In this document: positions 24,270-37,081 of the stretch, piece by piece
How positions within the stretch are numbered: the first letter of the stretch is position 1
How the letters are laid out: each line of letters begins with the position of its first letter
Assembly: GCA_037957365.1 (NCBI GenBank)
Contig: JARHVA010002128.1
Coordinates: 1,400,001 to 1,464,000, forward strand
Reading direction: 5' to 3'
From: Torreya grandis
Lineage: Eukaryota; Streptophyta; Pinopsida; Cupressales; Taxaceae
Length of the DNA: 64,000 bases
Program-made: the position numbers and the translations under genes
The notes under the pieces: model-generated
The model's database searches: none
The model's input: only the letters and a program-made list of their open reading frames with translations
What the model was told of the DNA's origin: nothing

Positions 24270-25640
24270 TTAGGATTATTGCATAGGACATAGACATTGG
24301 ATTGGCCCCATTTTAAGTAACTTTTGCAAACTGGTCATATAAAGATTAGAAATGCCACATTTTTGTTCATAATGCTCTATAGGTAATTTATTTCCTTCCT
24401 TCATGTGAGGGAGAAAACTTTTGTATTTGGAGGGAGGTATGTTACATTCCTTTTTATGAGTAACTATAAAGGAGTCATATCTATGCACATCATTAAATAA
24501 ATGGGTAAATGACTCATATTGTTTATGAAATGTTCTTTCCTTTAATGGGGAAAGAAGCCTTCTACTAAATATAAATTACAATTCTAAATCTGAGGGTCTA
24601 AATGCTAGCTCATATGATGTACTTTGAATCAAATAATATAATCTTGCTTAAGGATTCATTATCACATTTCTTGAAATTGTGAAAATGTGCTAATCTATGT
24701 TTTGGCACCTTTTGGATATAGAAAGCTATAAATAAAGCATCTTCCAATTGTGAAAAATTAGTTAAGGAACCTTTTGGTAGGCTATAGAACCAATTTTGAG
24801 CCTTACTATAAATTCTCATGTGGAAAATTTTAGTAATAGTTTGTCATCTTTTTCCCATTGACTAAAATAATACACATAATTAATCATGTGGTCAAATGGG
24901 TTTTTATGACTTAAAATGAGAGATAAATCAGGTAGTTCAAAATCTTTTGGATAAGGATATTCAATTATACATGTTTCAAGAGGTTGATTTTTTAATGAAG
25001 TCATATTTGCATTAGTATTATAGAAATCCATTTGCATTTGAAGTATAAAAACCTATTTTTTAAGATCCTCAATAGTGGTCATCATAGAAATAAGATATTC
25101 CATGGGAATAGTGGTGTTTTTCATAAGTGTTATCATTGGTTTCAACCAACCACCTTTTTTGAATCTAGGCATATGAGTATCATTATCCTCATGGATAACA
25201 AGTGCAAGTTCATGATCACCAAATTTAGGATATTTTGGTAGTGGTATTGGATCTTTGAATTTTGGTACTTCAGTATATCATTTGAATAACTTGAACCATT
25301 GGAATAATTTGGTTCATTCACTTTTGGTAAGGATATAACAATTAAATCTTGAAGAAGCTTTTGTAAATGAATATCTTGTGTTATAATAGTAACCTTTGTT
25401 AAAAATACATATTTTGTATGATTTGGCATATTAGGAACATTTTTCACTTTAGGTTTATAATGCTTTCTTCTTATTAATGGATTAATGTTTCTTGGTAATG
25501 ATTCCATGATCTCTCGATTAACCTTTCAAATCAATATCAAATGAATGTAACAAAGAATCATCACTCTTGATAAGGGGGATATTATTTTGAAATTTTGAAA
25601 CAGGAGGGATTTTAATCAATGATATTGAAGGAACATCCCA
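24270..25640 (-). pseudogene. gag: Decayed gag of K2
   Basis: This is a gag capsid remnant on the minus strand. The open stretch 25037-24816 contains PFDHMINYVYYFSQWEKDD, and 24819-24610 contains AQNWFYSLPKGSLTNFSQL followed by IAFYIQKVPKHRLAHFHNF, the classic order of a plant Ty3/gypsy capsid domain. The open stretch 25507-25142 may be the N-terminal region. Stops and frameshifts separate all pieces. A short open stretch at 24488-24276 lies between capsid and protease without a clear zinc finger. Between 25640 and 26280 I see only degraded leader sequence. Confidence 0.74.
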
Positions 25641-26280
25641 TTTATAATTAGTTTGTAAATCAATCTTAGTTTCCTTATGTATATGTCAAAAAATTTAGAA
25701 ATCATATGAAGGAGCATCTTGATCACATGTACCAACTTTTTTAGTAGAATGTGCAAGAAGGTTATTATTAGATGACTTGCCTTGTTGGTGAGTCAAAGAT
25801 TTTTTTGAAAATCCCAAGCCTTGCCAATTTGTATTATATTTAAGAGATATAATGAGAGTTATACCTTACTTAGTTTTACTTAACCCTTTTCCTTTGTATT
25901 CATATTTTAGAAAATATCAAAGGTTAGTATCATATGATAGTGGTGTAAAGAGTAACAATAAAGTATATTTATCTTCCTTAAGATAGATCAACTTATTTTG
26001 TGAGATGGTGAGAGTATGGACCTAATTAGAGGGATAAAAACTACCACTATTCAAAGTGTTGGCATTATATGTTTTATCACTTGGAAGAAAGAAAGAGTAA
26101 TTTATTTTGATTCCTTCCTTGAGGGATAGTTATAGAGTTTCATAATCATAGTCATCAAAGCAATTGATATCATCCAAGATGAGAGAGATAAAGAACACAA
26201 AATTTAAGACAAGGTAGGAGATAAGAGTCTAAAAAAAAATGTTTATACAATAATTATGCTCAGACATCAAGTTCACTAAA

Positions 26281-26541
26281 TGTTTAACCCTAATTTGTAT
26301 GTGGATCCTACTTGGGTAGATAGGGTTAAGAATATAGAAATGATAGTTGACATGGGTGATAATCAGATCTATAGTAGACCAATTAAATGCTAAATTTAGA
26401 TACAACATATGTTGAATTTATTAAATTGAGATACGATAAAAATAGGAAGTATAAATATGATACATATGGAAATGATAAATAAATAATGTACTTATCTAGT
26501 TTTGATGCTAACATAGTTCTATATCTGGAATAGGTAAGTGT
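26281..26541 (-). repeat. K2 5' LTR, left piece
   Basis: It starts TGTTTAACCC and aligns with 20404-20660 of the 3' LTR. It is interrupted at 26541 by element N and resumes at 34343. The inner flank on the minus strand reads TTTAGTGAACTTGATG, the decayed primer-binding region. Confidence 0.8.
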
Positions 26542-28963
26542 TGTAGACTTAGATTAGACTTAGTTTTGATGTTGAGAAAAAGATTGTTCAGGTCCTCTAC
26601 CCAAATCTAGTCTAACATGGGAACGACCCTAGGTTGTGGGTCACCTAATCTTGGGTTAGACCTCTAAGATTTTTAATGATGCTAAATCCTTTGATGCATC
26701 ACTTATCTCATATCCACTAAAACCTACTAGTTATTAGGGGAAAAGGGAGAGAGATAACTAAAATGGAAATCTAAGCTAATGTTGGTGATGCACCTAAATT
26801 AATTACTTATCCACTTTATTTGAAACTCTAAAAACACTAATGAGACAAGCAAAAGACTAAATTTATGACTCCAAATGTCTGTTATGCATAAATATTTCAT
26901 GCAAAGGTTCACCAAGTGATCAAAACATGAGGGAAGTGGTGAGAAGCCTGATTAAAGGCACTAACCAGTTAGCATATCCACACATTAGCTTCAATCAAAT
27001 GACATTAAACACTAAAAATGACCTACATAACAAGATAACTAGTAGCTATGTGAAATCAAGATTTGACAAGGGATATATTTATACCACATATGAAAATAAA
27101 ATTACATTAACACATTATATCAAAATAATGAAATCTAAAATAGTCATCTACTTATCTCAAGATGTTACAAAGCTCAATATTGGTAGAGTCTAGTCATGCA
27201 CAAGAGAGGGATCCATTTCAAAGCTTAAAAGGTTGTATATATAGTAGAATATAAATGAGATAGATTGGGGACATGTGTGGGAGAATGGAGAAGGATTCAT
27301 TAATGATCAATAAGTGTGGTGTTAGTTAATGTATTATCTTCTAAATGCATGACTTCTTCTAATCAAGACTAATCCTTTATCAATGATCTAACCTTCATTT
27401 GCTCTAATAATATTCAATATTTCTCATTGACTGAGATATCCACTAGAAGATAAGGGTTTTTTTTACATGATGAGTAATTACTAAGTCTTTTGGAGAAAGG
27501 ATCTTAAAGATATGAATAGAATCAATGCTCTAACTGCTTCTCTAACCACCATCTCTATTTGTTTTGATCTCCACACCATCTCCACTTGATTCATTATAAT
27601 GATAAGATCCTTATATTCTTGGGCCTGATAAAGACATCACCATGTCTCCTTTAATCAATTATAGTACCTAATTTATCAAGGATATAGCCATGTTTATAGA
27701 TGAGCCATTTTTCATAACTATATATCTGCCCTTACTCCATCTAAGCATAGGTCTTTACTATAGATGGAAAACCAATCTCCTTTATTGGTTTTCTTATAGT
27801 TACCCTATTGATTAAAATCCTATAGGCCATGTAGCCTTATTCTTGATCTCTATTCAATAGCTAGTTACCCATCCTTCATCTCTATTAGGCCTGAAAGATG
27901 TATTTTACCTCTATAAATATTTAATGGTAATGTTTGATCTTGTAATATCTGATTTGGTTCAACTTGGATCATATTTTGACCTCTATTCAAATTCCCTTAG
28001 ATTTTCAAATTTTTATATCGACCATCAATCTCAATTTTGGATTTAAAATTATGACACCTTTGACCTTCATTATTGGTCATTGATCTTGATTTGGGCTTCC
28101 CATATTATGCCAACTATTAGCTCTTCATTTGCTCTACAAGATCATATTGACTCTTTAACCTCTCATACACTATATATTTGATTCTATATAAATAAATATG
28201 AGCCATAGATCTTCTACCAAATTAATGTGGTTGAGACACTTGGTAGCTTCTCATTAGCCTTTAAGATCCATTGACTTACTGACTCATCACTCATTGTTAG
28301 ATCTATTTATATGATAGCATGCTCACCATTGATCTATTTGGACCCACTAACCTTGTCAATCACCATGTATTATTATATCTCTATCAAGAAACCTGACATC
28401 TTGTCACTTTTTAGCTTATTACTTACACTGACCTTTTGACTTAATGCTTACCATTGATCTTTAATGTATGATCCAATACATGTCATTGGATCTTTGGGAC
28501 CCACTGACACTGTTAGGTTACTACTCACCATTAGATCTTGATCTAAGATCCTATGATCTTGACACTTGTTAGATCTGCATTCAACCTGGGAACATTTAAA
28601 TTTAAATGGCTATTTGTTGAATCTTAAACTTGACATCTGTGCACCCATCCCAGGTTGTTGTTTCAAATTTAAACACTTTTAACTTGAGATAGCAAGCTCA
28701 TCAAGTCATGAAATTTGTAGAGAATGATCTTGGGAATAATATAATAATTTTCATGTATTCCTTTGTCTCTAGTCAACCTCCCAAGTGAACTTATCAAATT
28801 TACAATTGGATTGGCTAGTTCATTCTTGTAAAACATCTTATGATGTTTTAGTCCTTCGAATCTTGTACAAGTCATTTGATCATTCACTCAGATAAGAACT
28901 TTGATCATATATTCAATCCAAGAAAAAGCTTTGTATGTGGGCCAAAATTAGCCAACATTTATA
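26542..28963. repeat. Left LTR of N
   Basis: It begins TGTAGACTTAG and ends near CATTTATA. It aligns over its full length with 31923-34342. Clear landmarks are CCTCTACCCAAATCTAGTC at 26600 and 31977, GTGATGCACCTAAATT at 26785 and 32163, and TCAATCCAAGAAAAA at 28915 and 34291. Confidence 0.82.
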
Positions 28964-29599
28964 GAAACTCATAGGGAAACATGCCTATTATGCTTGAGAA
29001 CCCCAACCATTTGCCTTGTCTAGTCTATTGGGCATAGAGTCTCTACTCTGGTTCAATAATTTGATATAAATCTAAAACCAACTTCCCCTTCCTTGGATAA
29101 ATACTCTTGAAACAAATAAAGACCAAAAATAACTCAAAAAACAAAGTCCCCAAGTCACTTATTATAGGGAAATAGAAAATAGAAGGTAAATTAAAATAAA
29201 CAAAGCAAGGACCACTAACCTAATGTGCTAGGATAACACTTGTGGAAAAATAAACAATTAATTATGTACAAGGATCCTAACTAACGAAGATAAAGCATGA
29301 TCCACCTAGATCAAAAGGAAAATTTTAGAGTTTACCTCTATAATGAGATGGATATTGACATATCACATGTTCCCTTACGAGCCTAGGGGTTGAGGAAGTA
29401 AGTCTCTACTTTCCCAACTCCTTCAGCATGCTCATATGTGGAATTATAGGAGCAAAGTAACCTCCAATATAAGCATACTCACTTTGTGACTCTTAATTTT
29501 ATCCAATATATAAACTAAATATGTGCCTTAAATAACACCCTCTTATAATGGTAATCTTACTAGCAACCCCTAGCTCAGATTCAATCTTCATTCCTTCAC

Positions 29600-31739
29600 A
29601 ATCTGGTTGACTAGGTTGAGCACCAAATAAACCTGTATTACCTTTTAGAAGCATGTCCATTTCTATAGGCTCACTAATGGGATGATATCATATCATGAAT
29701 ATCTAAAACAATTCCATGTCTTCAATGAACTCTTGAGATGGAATTATTAAATCACTTCCCACTCCATGTCCTTTGATTTGCTTGACAAGGTTACTCTTTT
29801 TGGTTGCAATCAGACCATAGTCCTCCTGGAGAAGAATATATCTTGCTCTAAAAAATTCAAACAAGTTTTCTAATGGACATTTTGGCTACTTGGAAACCTT
29901 TGCTTACCCCATAAATTTATCAATTTTATTAGTTATGACATCCATTTCCTCATCCTCTATATAAGATGGTGAGGAGTTGATAGCCTTAACCTCTTCATTT
30001 TTAACATAAGATGGTAGCTTTGATTCCTCCACCTTGAAGGTATAAATGTGAGATATCTCTACTTCTTATATAACTTGAATTTTTTGGGTAACCCCTTCAT
30101 AGAGGAAGCTCATGAAGCTTAGAACTTTGAACTACTTGACCTCTTTTACCTCATTTACTTGATCAGATGGACTAGGCATAATAGGATCCTCATGAAAAAG
30201 GCTAGGCATTACAAAATTTAAGTGCATATCCCATGAAGGTTTCCAAGTTTAATACGGTTGGGTTTCATGAGGAATGGTGGGCAAAGGGGGTGAAGGGACA
30301 ACTATTTCTTGGGGAGGTGGTCAGCTTAGGACTTTGAATGGAATAGGTGTAGGATTTGGTAATACGGATGGGCCTTTAGGCATAAAAGGAATTGGTGTGA
30401 AATTTGGTACCTTTATGGACTACTCTTTAAGGAAGGAAGCCATGAAATTGAGAAATTTAAATGGAGTAAATTCCTCTTGATGTACTTATTCGTGTACATG
30501 TATCTCAACCTCTATCTCAACTTCCTCTTTGAATTAATCTATATTTTCATCTTGAAGGTCTAAAACATGTTTGCCCTTGCCCATTAATATCCTAATTATG
30601 AGCTCTTCTTAACTCTGACAATTCATCATCATTAGCTATGAGTTTGACATGGAGTTCACTTCTTACCTCTTCAAGGGGTGGCATAGGATATTCTTGGAAT
30701 GACTCCAAGATGCATGAGCTATATGTGACACCTCCTTAGTCCAAATATTTATCTTCAATAGTCATGTCCTCTTCCTTTTGCATAATACTCTAAATGCATT
30801 TCCAAGATGGAAATGACTTAGAATCTTGAGGAGGGAGGGGTGGGGATTAAGTGACTTTGGATTTTATTGACTGCATGACTTGACTCCATGATGGAAACTT
30901 GGGCTCATGGTTTTCCTACATAGTGTGAATTTTGGTTTGAGGAATGAAAGGAGGCATGTGCAATTGAATTGATGTTAATCTATTTATTAAATTTTCCTAG
31001 CAAGGGAGGCTTTAAAATTATACCTCGATTGCTCATGATGGCTAGCTATTTCAACACAAACTTACTTTTCCTCTTGGACTCTCCCTTGGATATATTTCCA
31101 TGAGGGGAATTGAAAGGAGTTTGGGGGAACTAGGATGTCTTTGAAACTCATGTGGTGAAGGATTATGAGTAGTGATGGCAAGTTCAACATGAGGTTGGCA
31201 TGGAGTGATTGAGGGAAGGCAAGGTGGGTGATGGGGTGTTTGATGTTCTTCATAGGCTCTCAACTTCTCCTCAATCTTGGATATGAGTCCATCTATGTCA
31301 AGAATGTCACTACCATTTTTAGGATAAAATTCCCTAATGAAGGACATCCAAATTTCTTTTTCCTATTATACTAAAGTCCTTACCCCTTTAATGACATGTT
31401 TTATAATTTCCCACCCATACCCCTTCAATGTATCAATGTTTATCATATTCTTTTCTTAGTATAATAAAGATTTTTAAGGCTATATATAGAATGGGTTGGG
31501 GTATGCATAGGCTATTTAGGAATGTCATGTTGTTTCCATGACTAATCAAAAGGGTAATCAGCTTAAAGAGGGGGTAGATGAGACTCATATAAGGTTTGAT
31601 GATCCTTGTAATAATTGGTCTCACCATAGCCTTGATAGAATTCTTGGTAAGGTTGATTAGGCTCACACGAATCATGAGGACCATGTTGAAAATATTAATA
31701 AAGAGGCGAATGATAGGCATATTCACCATAGTTATTCAT
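29600..31739 (-). pseudogene. Unrecognised coding-like stretch in N
   Basis: On the minus strand a reading with a few stops and frameshifts starts at about 31739 (MNNYGEYAYHSPLY). It continues through a Tyr/Pro-rich region (31739-31450), then 31347-31051 with LISKIEEKLRAYEEHQ and a Pro/His-rich section, then about 30760-30560 with SELHVKLIANDDELSELRR. The charged and Pro-rich composition fits an old Gag-like leader protein, but no zinc finger or capsid motif is seen. I do not recognise the family. The remaining interior (28964-29600 and 31740-31922) has no coding signal. Confidence 0.4.
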
Positions 31740-31922
31740 ATCAATCTTAGATACAAAAATTGATTAAAATATTCAATGAGACATACCTAGGTTGCTTATA
31801 AACAGAAGCTTTGATTTGGAGTCACCATTGGTGCTAACTTAATTTCTTCCAAAATATAATTATAAGAAAGACACACCAAAATATTTTCACTCTTTTGGTT
31901 CTTGGTCAGGCATGCTAGAACT

Positions 31923-34342
31923 ATTGTATACCTAGATTATACCCTATATGAGCAAAGGATTGTTCATGTCCTCTACCCAAATCTAGTCCAATATGGGAAT
32001 GACCCTAGGCTTTAGGTCACCTAATCTTGGGTTATATCTCTAGAATTTTCAATGGGGCTAGCTCCTCTAATTCATCACTTAGCTCATTTCCACTAAAACC
32101 TACTAATTACTAAAATAAAAGGGAGAAAAAGATTACTAAAAGGGAAATCTAAGATAATTTTGGTGATGCACCTAAATTGATTTCTTATCCACTCTATTTG
32201 AACCTATAAAAACACTAATAATATAAGTAAAAGATTGAATCTACAACTCCAAATATTTGTTATACATCAATATTTAATGTAGAGGTTCACCAAGTCATCA
32301 AAACTAGAGGGAAGTGATGAGAAGGTCTAATTCAAGGCATTAACCAGTCAATGTATCCATATTATAGATTTAATAAAATGATATTAAACACTAAATATCA
32401 CCTACATAACAAGATAACTATAAGCTAAGTGAGATCAGGACTTGACAAGGGAGAGAATTCTACCATGTATGCAAATCAAACTGACATTAACATACTATAT
32501 CATAACAATGAAATCTGAAATAGTCATTTATTTATCTCAGGCGGTTATAAAGCTCAATCTTGGTAGAGTCTAGTCATGCCCAAGAGAGGGATCCATTTTA
32601 AGGCTTAGAAGCCTATATATGTAGTAGAATGGGAATAAGATATATGGGGAACATATGTGGGAGAATGGAGGAGTCATTAATGATCAAGAAGTGTGGTGGT
32701 AATTCATTGATTTTTTTCTATATGCATGCCTTCTTCCAATCAGAACTAATCTTTTATTAATGAGCTAACCTATATTTACTCCAATAATCTTTAATATTTC
32801 TCATTGGTTGAGAGATCCACTAGAAGACAAGGGTTTGTTTTTCATGATGAGTCATGACTAAGTCTATTAGAGAAAGGATCTTTAAGATCTGGATACAATC
32901 AACACTCTAACTATTTCTCCAACCATTAGCTCTCCTTGTTTTGATCTCCACACCATCTCCACTTGATCCATTTTGAGAGCAAGATCCATATATTTTTGGG
33001 CCTAATAAAGCCATCACCATGTCTGATTTAAGTGGCTATAAGTACCTTTTCTATCGAGGATATATCCATGTCAACAAATGAGCCATTTTTTCATAACTAT
33101 ATATCTACCCCTACTCCATCTGAGCATAGGTCTTCACTATATATGTAAAACCAATATCCTTCATTGGTTTTCCTATAGTTACACTATTGATGAGAATCTT
33201 ACAGGCCACATAGCCTTGCTCTTGATCTCTATTCAATAACTAGCTACCCATCCTTGATCTCTAATAGGCCTAAAAGATCTATTTTACCTTTGTAGAGCTT
33301 TAATGGCAACATGTGATCCTACAATATCTTATATGGTTTAACATGGATCATATTTTAACCTCCAGTTGAAGTCCCTTAGATTTTCAACTTTTGATATCGA
33401 CCATCAATCTTGATCTAGGATTTGAAATTATGACACTTTCGACCTTCATTATTGCTCATTGATCTTGATCTAGGCTTCGCATATTGTGCCAACTATCAAC
33501 TCGTCATTTTCTCTAAAATATCCTACTAACTCTATGACCTCTAACACATCATATATCTACTTATCTATCAATGAATGTGATCCATATATCTTTTACTAGA
33601 TTATCATAATTGAGACACATGGTAGCTTCTCATTATCCTTTGAGATCTATTGACTTGTTAACTCATCACTCACTATTATATTTGCTTGTACGATTACATG
33701 CTCACCATTGATCTACCTATACCCATAGACCTTATCAGTCACCACACACTATTAGATATTTATTAATACACCCAATACCTTACCACTTATCAAATTCTCT
33801 CTTATGTTAACCTTTTAACTTGATGCTTACTATTGATCTTCACTATATGATCCAATGTACATTATTGTATCTTCAGGACCCACTGACATTGTCAAGTTAC
33901 CACTTGTCATTAGATCTTAATCTAAGATACCATAATTTTGGCACTTTTTAGATCTATGTTCAACTTGATAACATTTAAATTTAAATGGATATTTGTTGAA
34001 GCTTGAACTTGACATCCACGTGCCTGTCCCAGACTATAGGTTCAACTTTAAATGCTTGTAACTTGAGATAGCAAGCTCATCAAGTCACAAAATTTATAGA
34101 GCATGATCTTGGGACTAATATCAGCATGTCCATGTATTCCTATATCTCTATTAAATCTCCAAAGTGAAATTATCAAATGTGTAATTGGATTGACTTGTTT
34201 ATTCTTACAAAATGTCTTGTGATAATCTAGTCCTTAAAAGCTTGTACAAGTCATTAGATCATTCACTCAACTAGGAAATTTTCTCATATATTCAATCCAA
34301 GAAAAATCTTTTTATGTGGGCCAAAATTGTCAAATAGTAATA
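31923..34342. repeat. Right LTR of N
   Basis: This 2420-bp copy begins TGTATACCTAG and ends AATAGTAATA. It differs from the left LTR by many substitutions but few indels, so N is old but later than K2, into which it is inserted. Confidence 0.82.
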
Positions 34343-34990
34343 AGTATACTAGAAGAGGATTCTAGTACAGTCAGTAAATTTTATATTGAGTGCTCCTAGA
34401 GCCAAAAACTAGAATCAATCTTAGATGTTAGTGTTGGCTCTATTATTTTAACTAGATTGAGTTGTCATGTACGAACTACCTAATATAAAAATATGTGACC
34501 ATGTGGATGATTCTAGGTTTATCTTCACCTTTTCTCTAGTGCACTCAAATATGGGTCATGGACTATCACTTCTTATGAAATTGTAAAACCCTAGTTCTTC
34601 ATCTTCATAGTGACCTTGGTAAAAATGAGTTAGTGATCACATAGTGTCAAGTTAAAACCAAAGACCCTTAGGTTAATGGGTAATACCTGCATATCCACTA
34701 CTCTAAAGAGGATATTATAGTGATTTAGTTCTCCCCTATGTGTTGGTTTGTCTGTGAATCATGTAATGTGTGATAAGAAAGTACAATAATGATCTAGCTT
34801 ATAAATTGTAAAATATAGTTCTTAAGTTGATCCTACTTTAGAATTATAGATGTGTTTTCCCTATGAATGATATGGAAATAGGATAAAATATGGAATCTTT
34901 ACTCAATTGAATGCTTAATATAATGTTTTTGATAAGTTACATTGGTCTCTTTTGATCTTTTATAAGTGAGGAATGAATGAGTGTTGATCT

Positions 34991-35065
<75 letters not shown>

Positions 35066-35477
35066 ATCCTTTTGGATAAATAACTCATGTTAAATCACTA
35101 AGGCTGACCATTAGGATACATTTTATTTATAAATTAGATGACTTTAGGGCACTACACATCTGCATCAAGGTAGAACACTATCATCGCAATAGGGGTCTAG
35201 GACTGATGCTTGTGTCCTAGAAATTAGAAAAATGGTATAGGCTCAGAACTTGTAGGGGCATTAGATATGCATATTTTAAACATTCTAGACAATATAAAAG
35301 GTCTAGGTCATCAACATAAGACTAGTCATACCAATAAATAGGCCAAGGGGCATAAGATAAAGTAGATGTGAGACTTTTGAAAGAAGGAAAGTTCCAAAAC
35401 TAAGGGTAACAACCAAGGTCTATTTTTTCTAGGTATATAAGACTGGGGTGTTATATAATCAATAAATATCATTTACA
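34343..35477 (-). repeat. K2 5' LTR, right piece
   Basis: It continues the LTR begun at 26281 and aligns with about 20690-21731. It ends ATTTACA at 35477, next to TGTAG. Confidence 0.8.
34990..35063. repeat. (GT)n(TA)n compound microsatellite
   Basis: About 19 bp of GT followed by about 55 bp of TA lies in the K2 5' LTR. The K1 3' LTR has only TATTATATATACTAAT at the matching place (about 5920), so a short TA tract was the seed. Confidence 0.97.
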
Positions 35478-37081
35478 TGTAGAGAGATTAAATTTAACAC
35501 TCTCTTTGTGTTGACTAATGTTTTGATTTCTTTTAATTATATCATTGACTAATTTTACATAACAAACCATGACTATCATTATATACTAGATAATGAATTA
35601 AAAAATGGATACATCCATATTAAACATTATTTTAGGAAAATAAATTATGATTTTTAAGTTTTGAAAACTTTGTAATTAGAAACAAGAATTCAGGGAAATA
35701 GTAAATTAGGATACCTTAGGTTAAACTAGGGTTTTGAGACCAAATGTTGGGTTCATCAAATGTTTAACCCTAATTTTTTATGGTGAGGTAGATAGGGTTA
35801 ATAATATATAATTATTTCAATCAAAACTTTGATAAACTAATGTATATAATGCTAATTAACAAAAAAACTTAGATAAATACTATTTTAAATCTACAAAACT
35901 AATATTGCCAAAAATAGTAAAGTACGTATATTGAAAGATATTGTAATAAAAAAGAAACAATGGTACTTATCTAGTTTAATTTGCATAGGTAGATTATGTA
36001 GGATTTTATTTTAGATCAATTTTCAGATTATAAGAATTTCACTATGTGATCATAGACACTACCATCAAATCTAGACATTATTATCGATGCTAGTGTCTAA
36101 TTGTGATGAAGGTGTTTAGTACAAAAACATTATTAGATCTAGATGTGACCAAATTTGATGTTATGGATTTTTTATCATACTTTTATTAGTATATTTAAAT
36201 CTAGTATATAGGTTGTTGATTTTTGCTTATTGATTAAATCCTATCCCTTCTCCCTTTACCCTTGGAATGAGTTTGCTAAAAAATATGTTAGTGGGCCCAT
36301 GGTATAAACCTATCATAAAGACCCCTCTATTAATGTGAATTTCCTACATAGCTAGTACTCCAAGGAGGGCCTTAGACTTATGTATCTATCCCATCTGTAT
36401 TGGAAAGTGTGTGCATAAGGGTTTAATATATTATATGATGATGCATGTAGTGATATATCTTGTAATTTAACAATATTACTCATGGGGTCTTCTTTCAAAA
36501 CTTCATACCTATAAGATAATTGATCATATACTTGATATGAAAATAGGGATGAATAGGGAAGAATATATTATTTTTGTATTTCATTGATTTAACATTTTTA
36601 GGCATTTACTCGATATTTTATAGATAGGTATGAGAAGGCTTAGACTTATATTTATACCATAGATTTTCAAAATATGTCATGGTAGGGTTAATTAAGTCAA
36701 ATAGGTTGACCCATAAGTTTTGAATCATTTTAAATTTGTATGATCTTTGCTTATTGGAAATTAGATACAAATATAGACACTACAATTGGTGTTAGTGTCC
36801 CTTTGTGGCTTGTAGTGTCTAGAGAGATAGAAAATAGGTGCAAATCTAAAACTGATAGTGAAGGATTTTTATCAGGTTTTAAACTTTATGTGAATTATAG
36901 GAGACCTAGATCATCATAATTATATTGATTAGACTAAGAAATAAGCATTTAGGCACAATGAGATGGTGAATGGGATATTTTTGATAGTAGGGAGGTCTAG
37001 AATTTATGGGTAGATCCCTGCTTGATATTTATCAAATATACAAGAATGAGATGTTATAAATAATAATTTTTAGTATCTACA
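35478..37081 (-). mobile_element. Element H, right piece: leader and 5' LTR
   Basis: The leader at 35478-35760 aligns with 18490-18747 of K1, including TTTGATGAACCCAACATTTGG next to the LTR on the minus strand. The LTR at 35761-37081 begins TGTTTAACCC and ends CTACA, 1321 bp. H is therefore a minus-strand element with its 5' LTR here and its 3' end to the left of the window. The combined leader and protease order is the same as in K1, again with no gag between them. Confidence 0.78.

Larger units (their letters stand above)
26542..34342 (-). mobile_element. Element N: LTR retrotransposon with 2.42-kb LTRs
   Basis: N has two collinear LTRs of almost equal length (26542-28963 and 31923-34342) around a 2.96-kb interior. 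AGTGT (26537-26541) and AGTAT (34343-34347) are a probable target duplication with one transition. The interior has a coding-like stretch on the minus strand but no recognised gag, protease, reverse transcriptase or integrase. That resembles large LTR elements with little or no coding capacity. Minus orientation is inferred only from that stretch. A related LTR fragment, D, lies at 3301-4868. Confidence 0.75.
20404..35477 (-). mobile_element. Element K2: gag-protease LTR retrotransposon without pol, minus strand
   Basis: The LTRs are 20404-21731 (3') and 26281-26541 plus 34343-35477 (5', split by element N). The interior, 21732-26280, has polypurine tract, hairpin repeats, protease remnant and gag remnant. 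It is about 7.3 kb without N. No reverse transcriptase, RNase H or integrase is visible in the 4.5-kb interior. The flanks TATAG and TGTAG are a near-perfect target duplication. Both flanks continue the leader of H, as shown by alignment to 18431-18690 of K1. Confidence 0.78.

Noticed and set aside
26568..26575. Alternative left edge of N at TGAGAAAA
   Set aside because: Both LTR copies align further left to TGTAGACTTAG and TGTATACCTAG, and only that edge gives matching target duplications (AGTGT/AGTAT) and equal LTR lengths.
30274..30480. Gly-rich plus-strand frame (68 codons)
   Set aside because: It is the complement of the Pro- and Ser-rich minus-strand remnant in N. There is no independent evidence.
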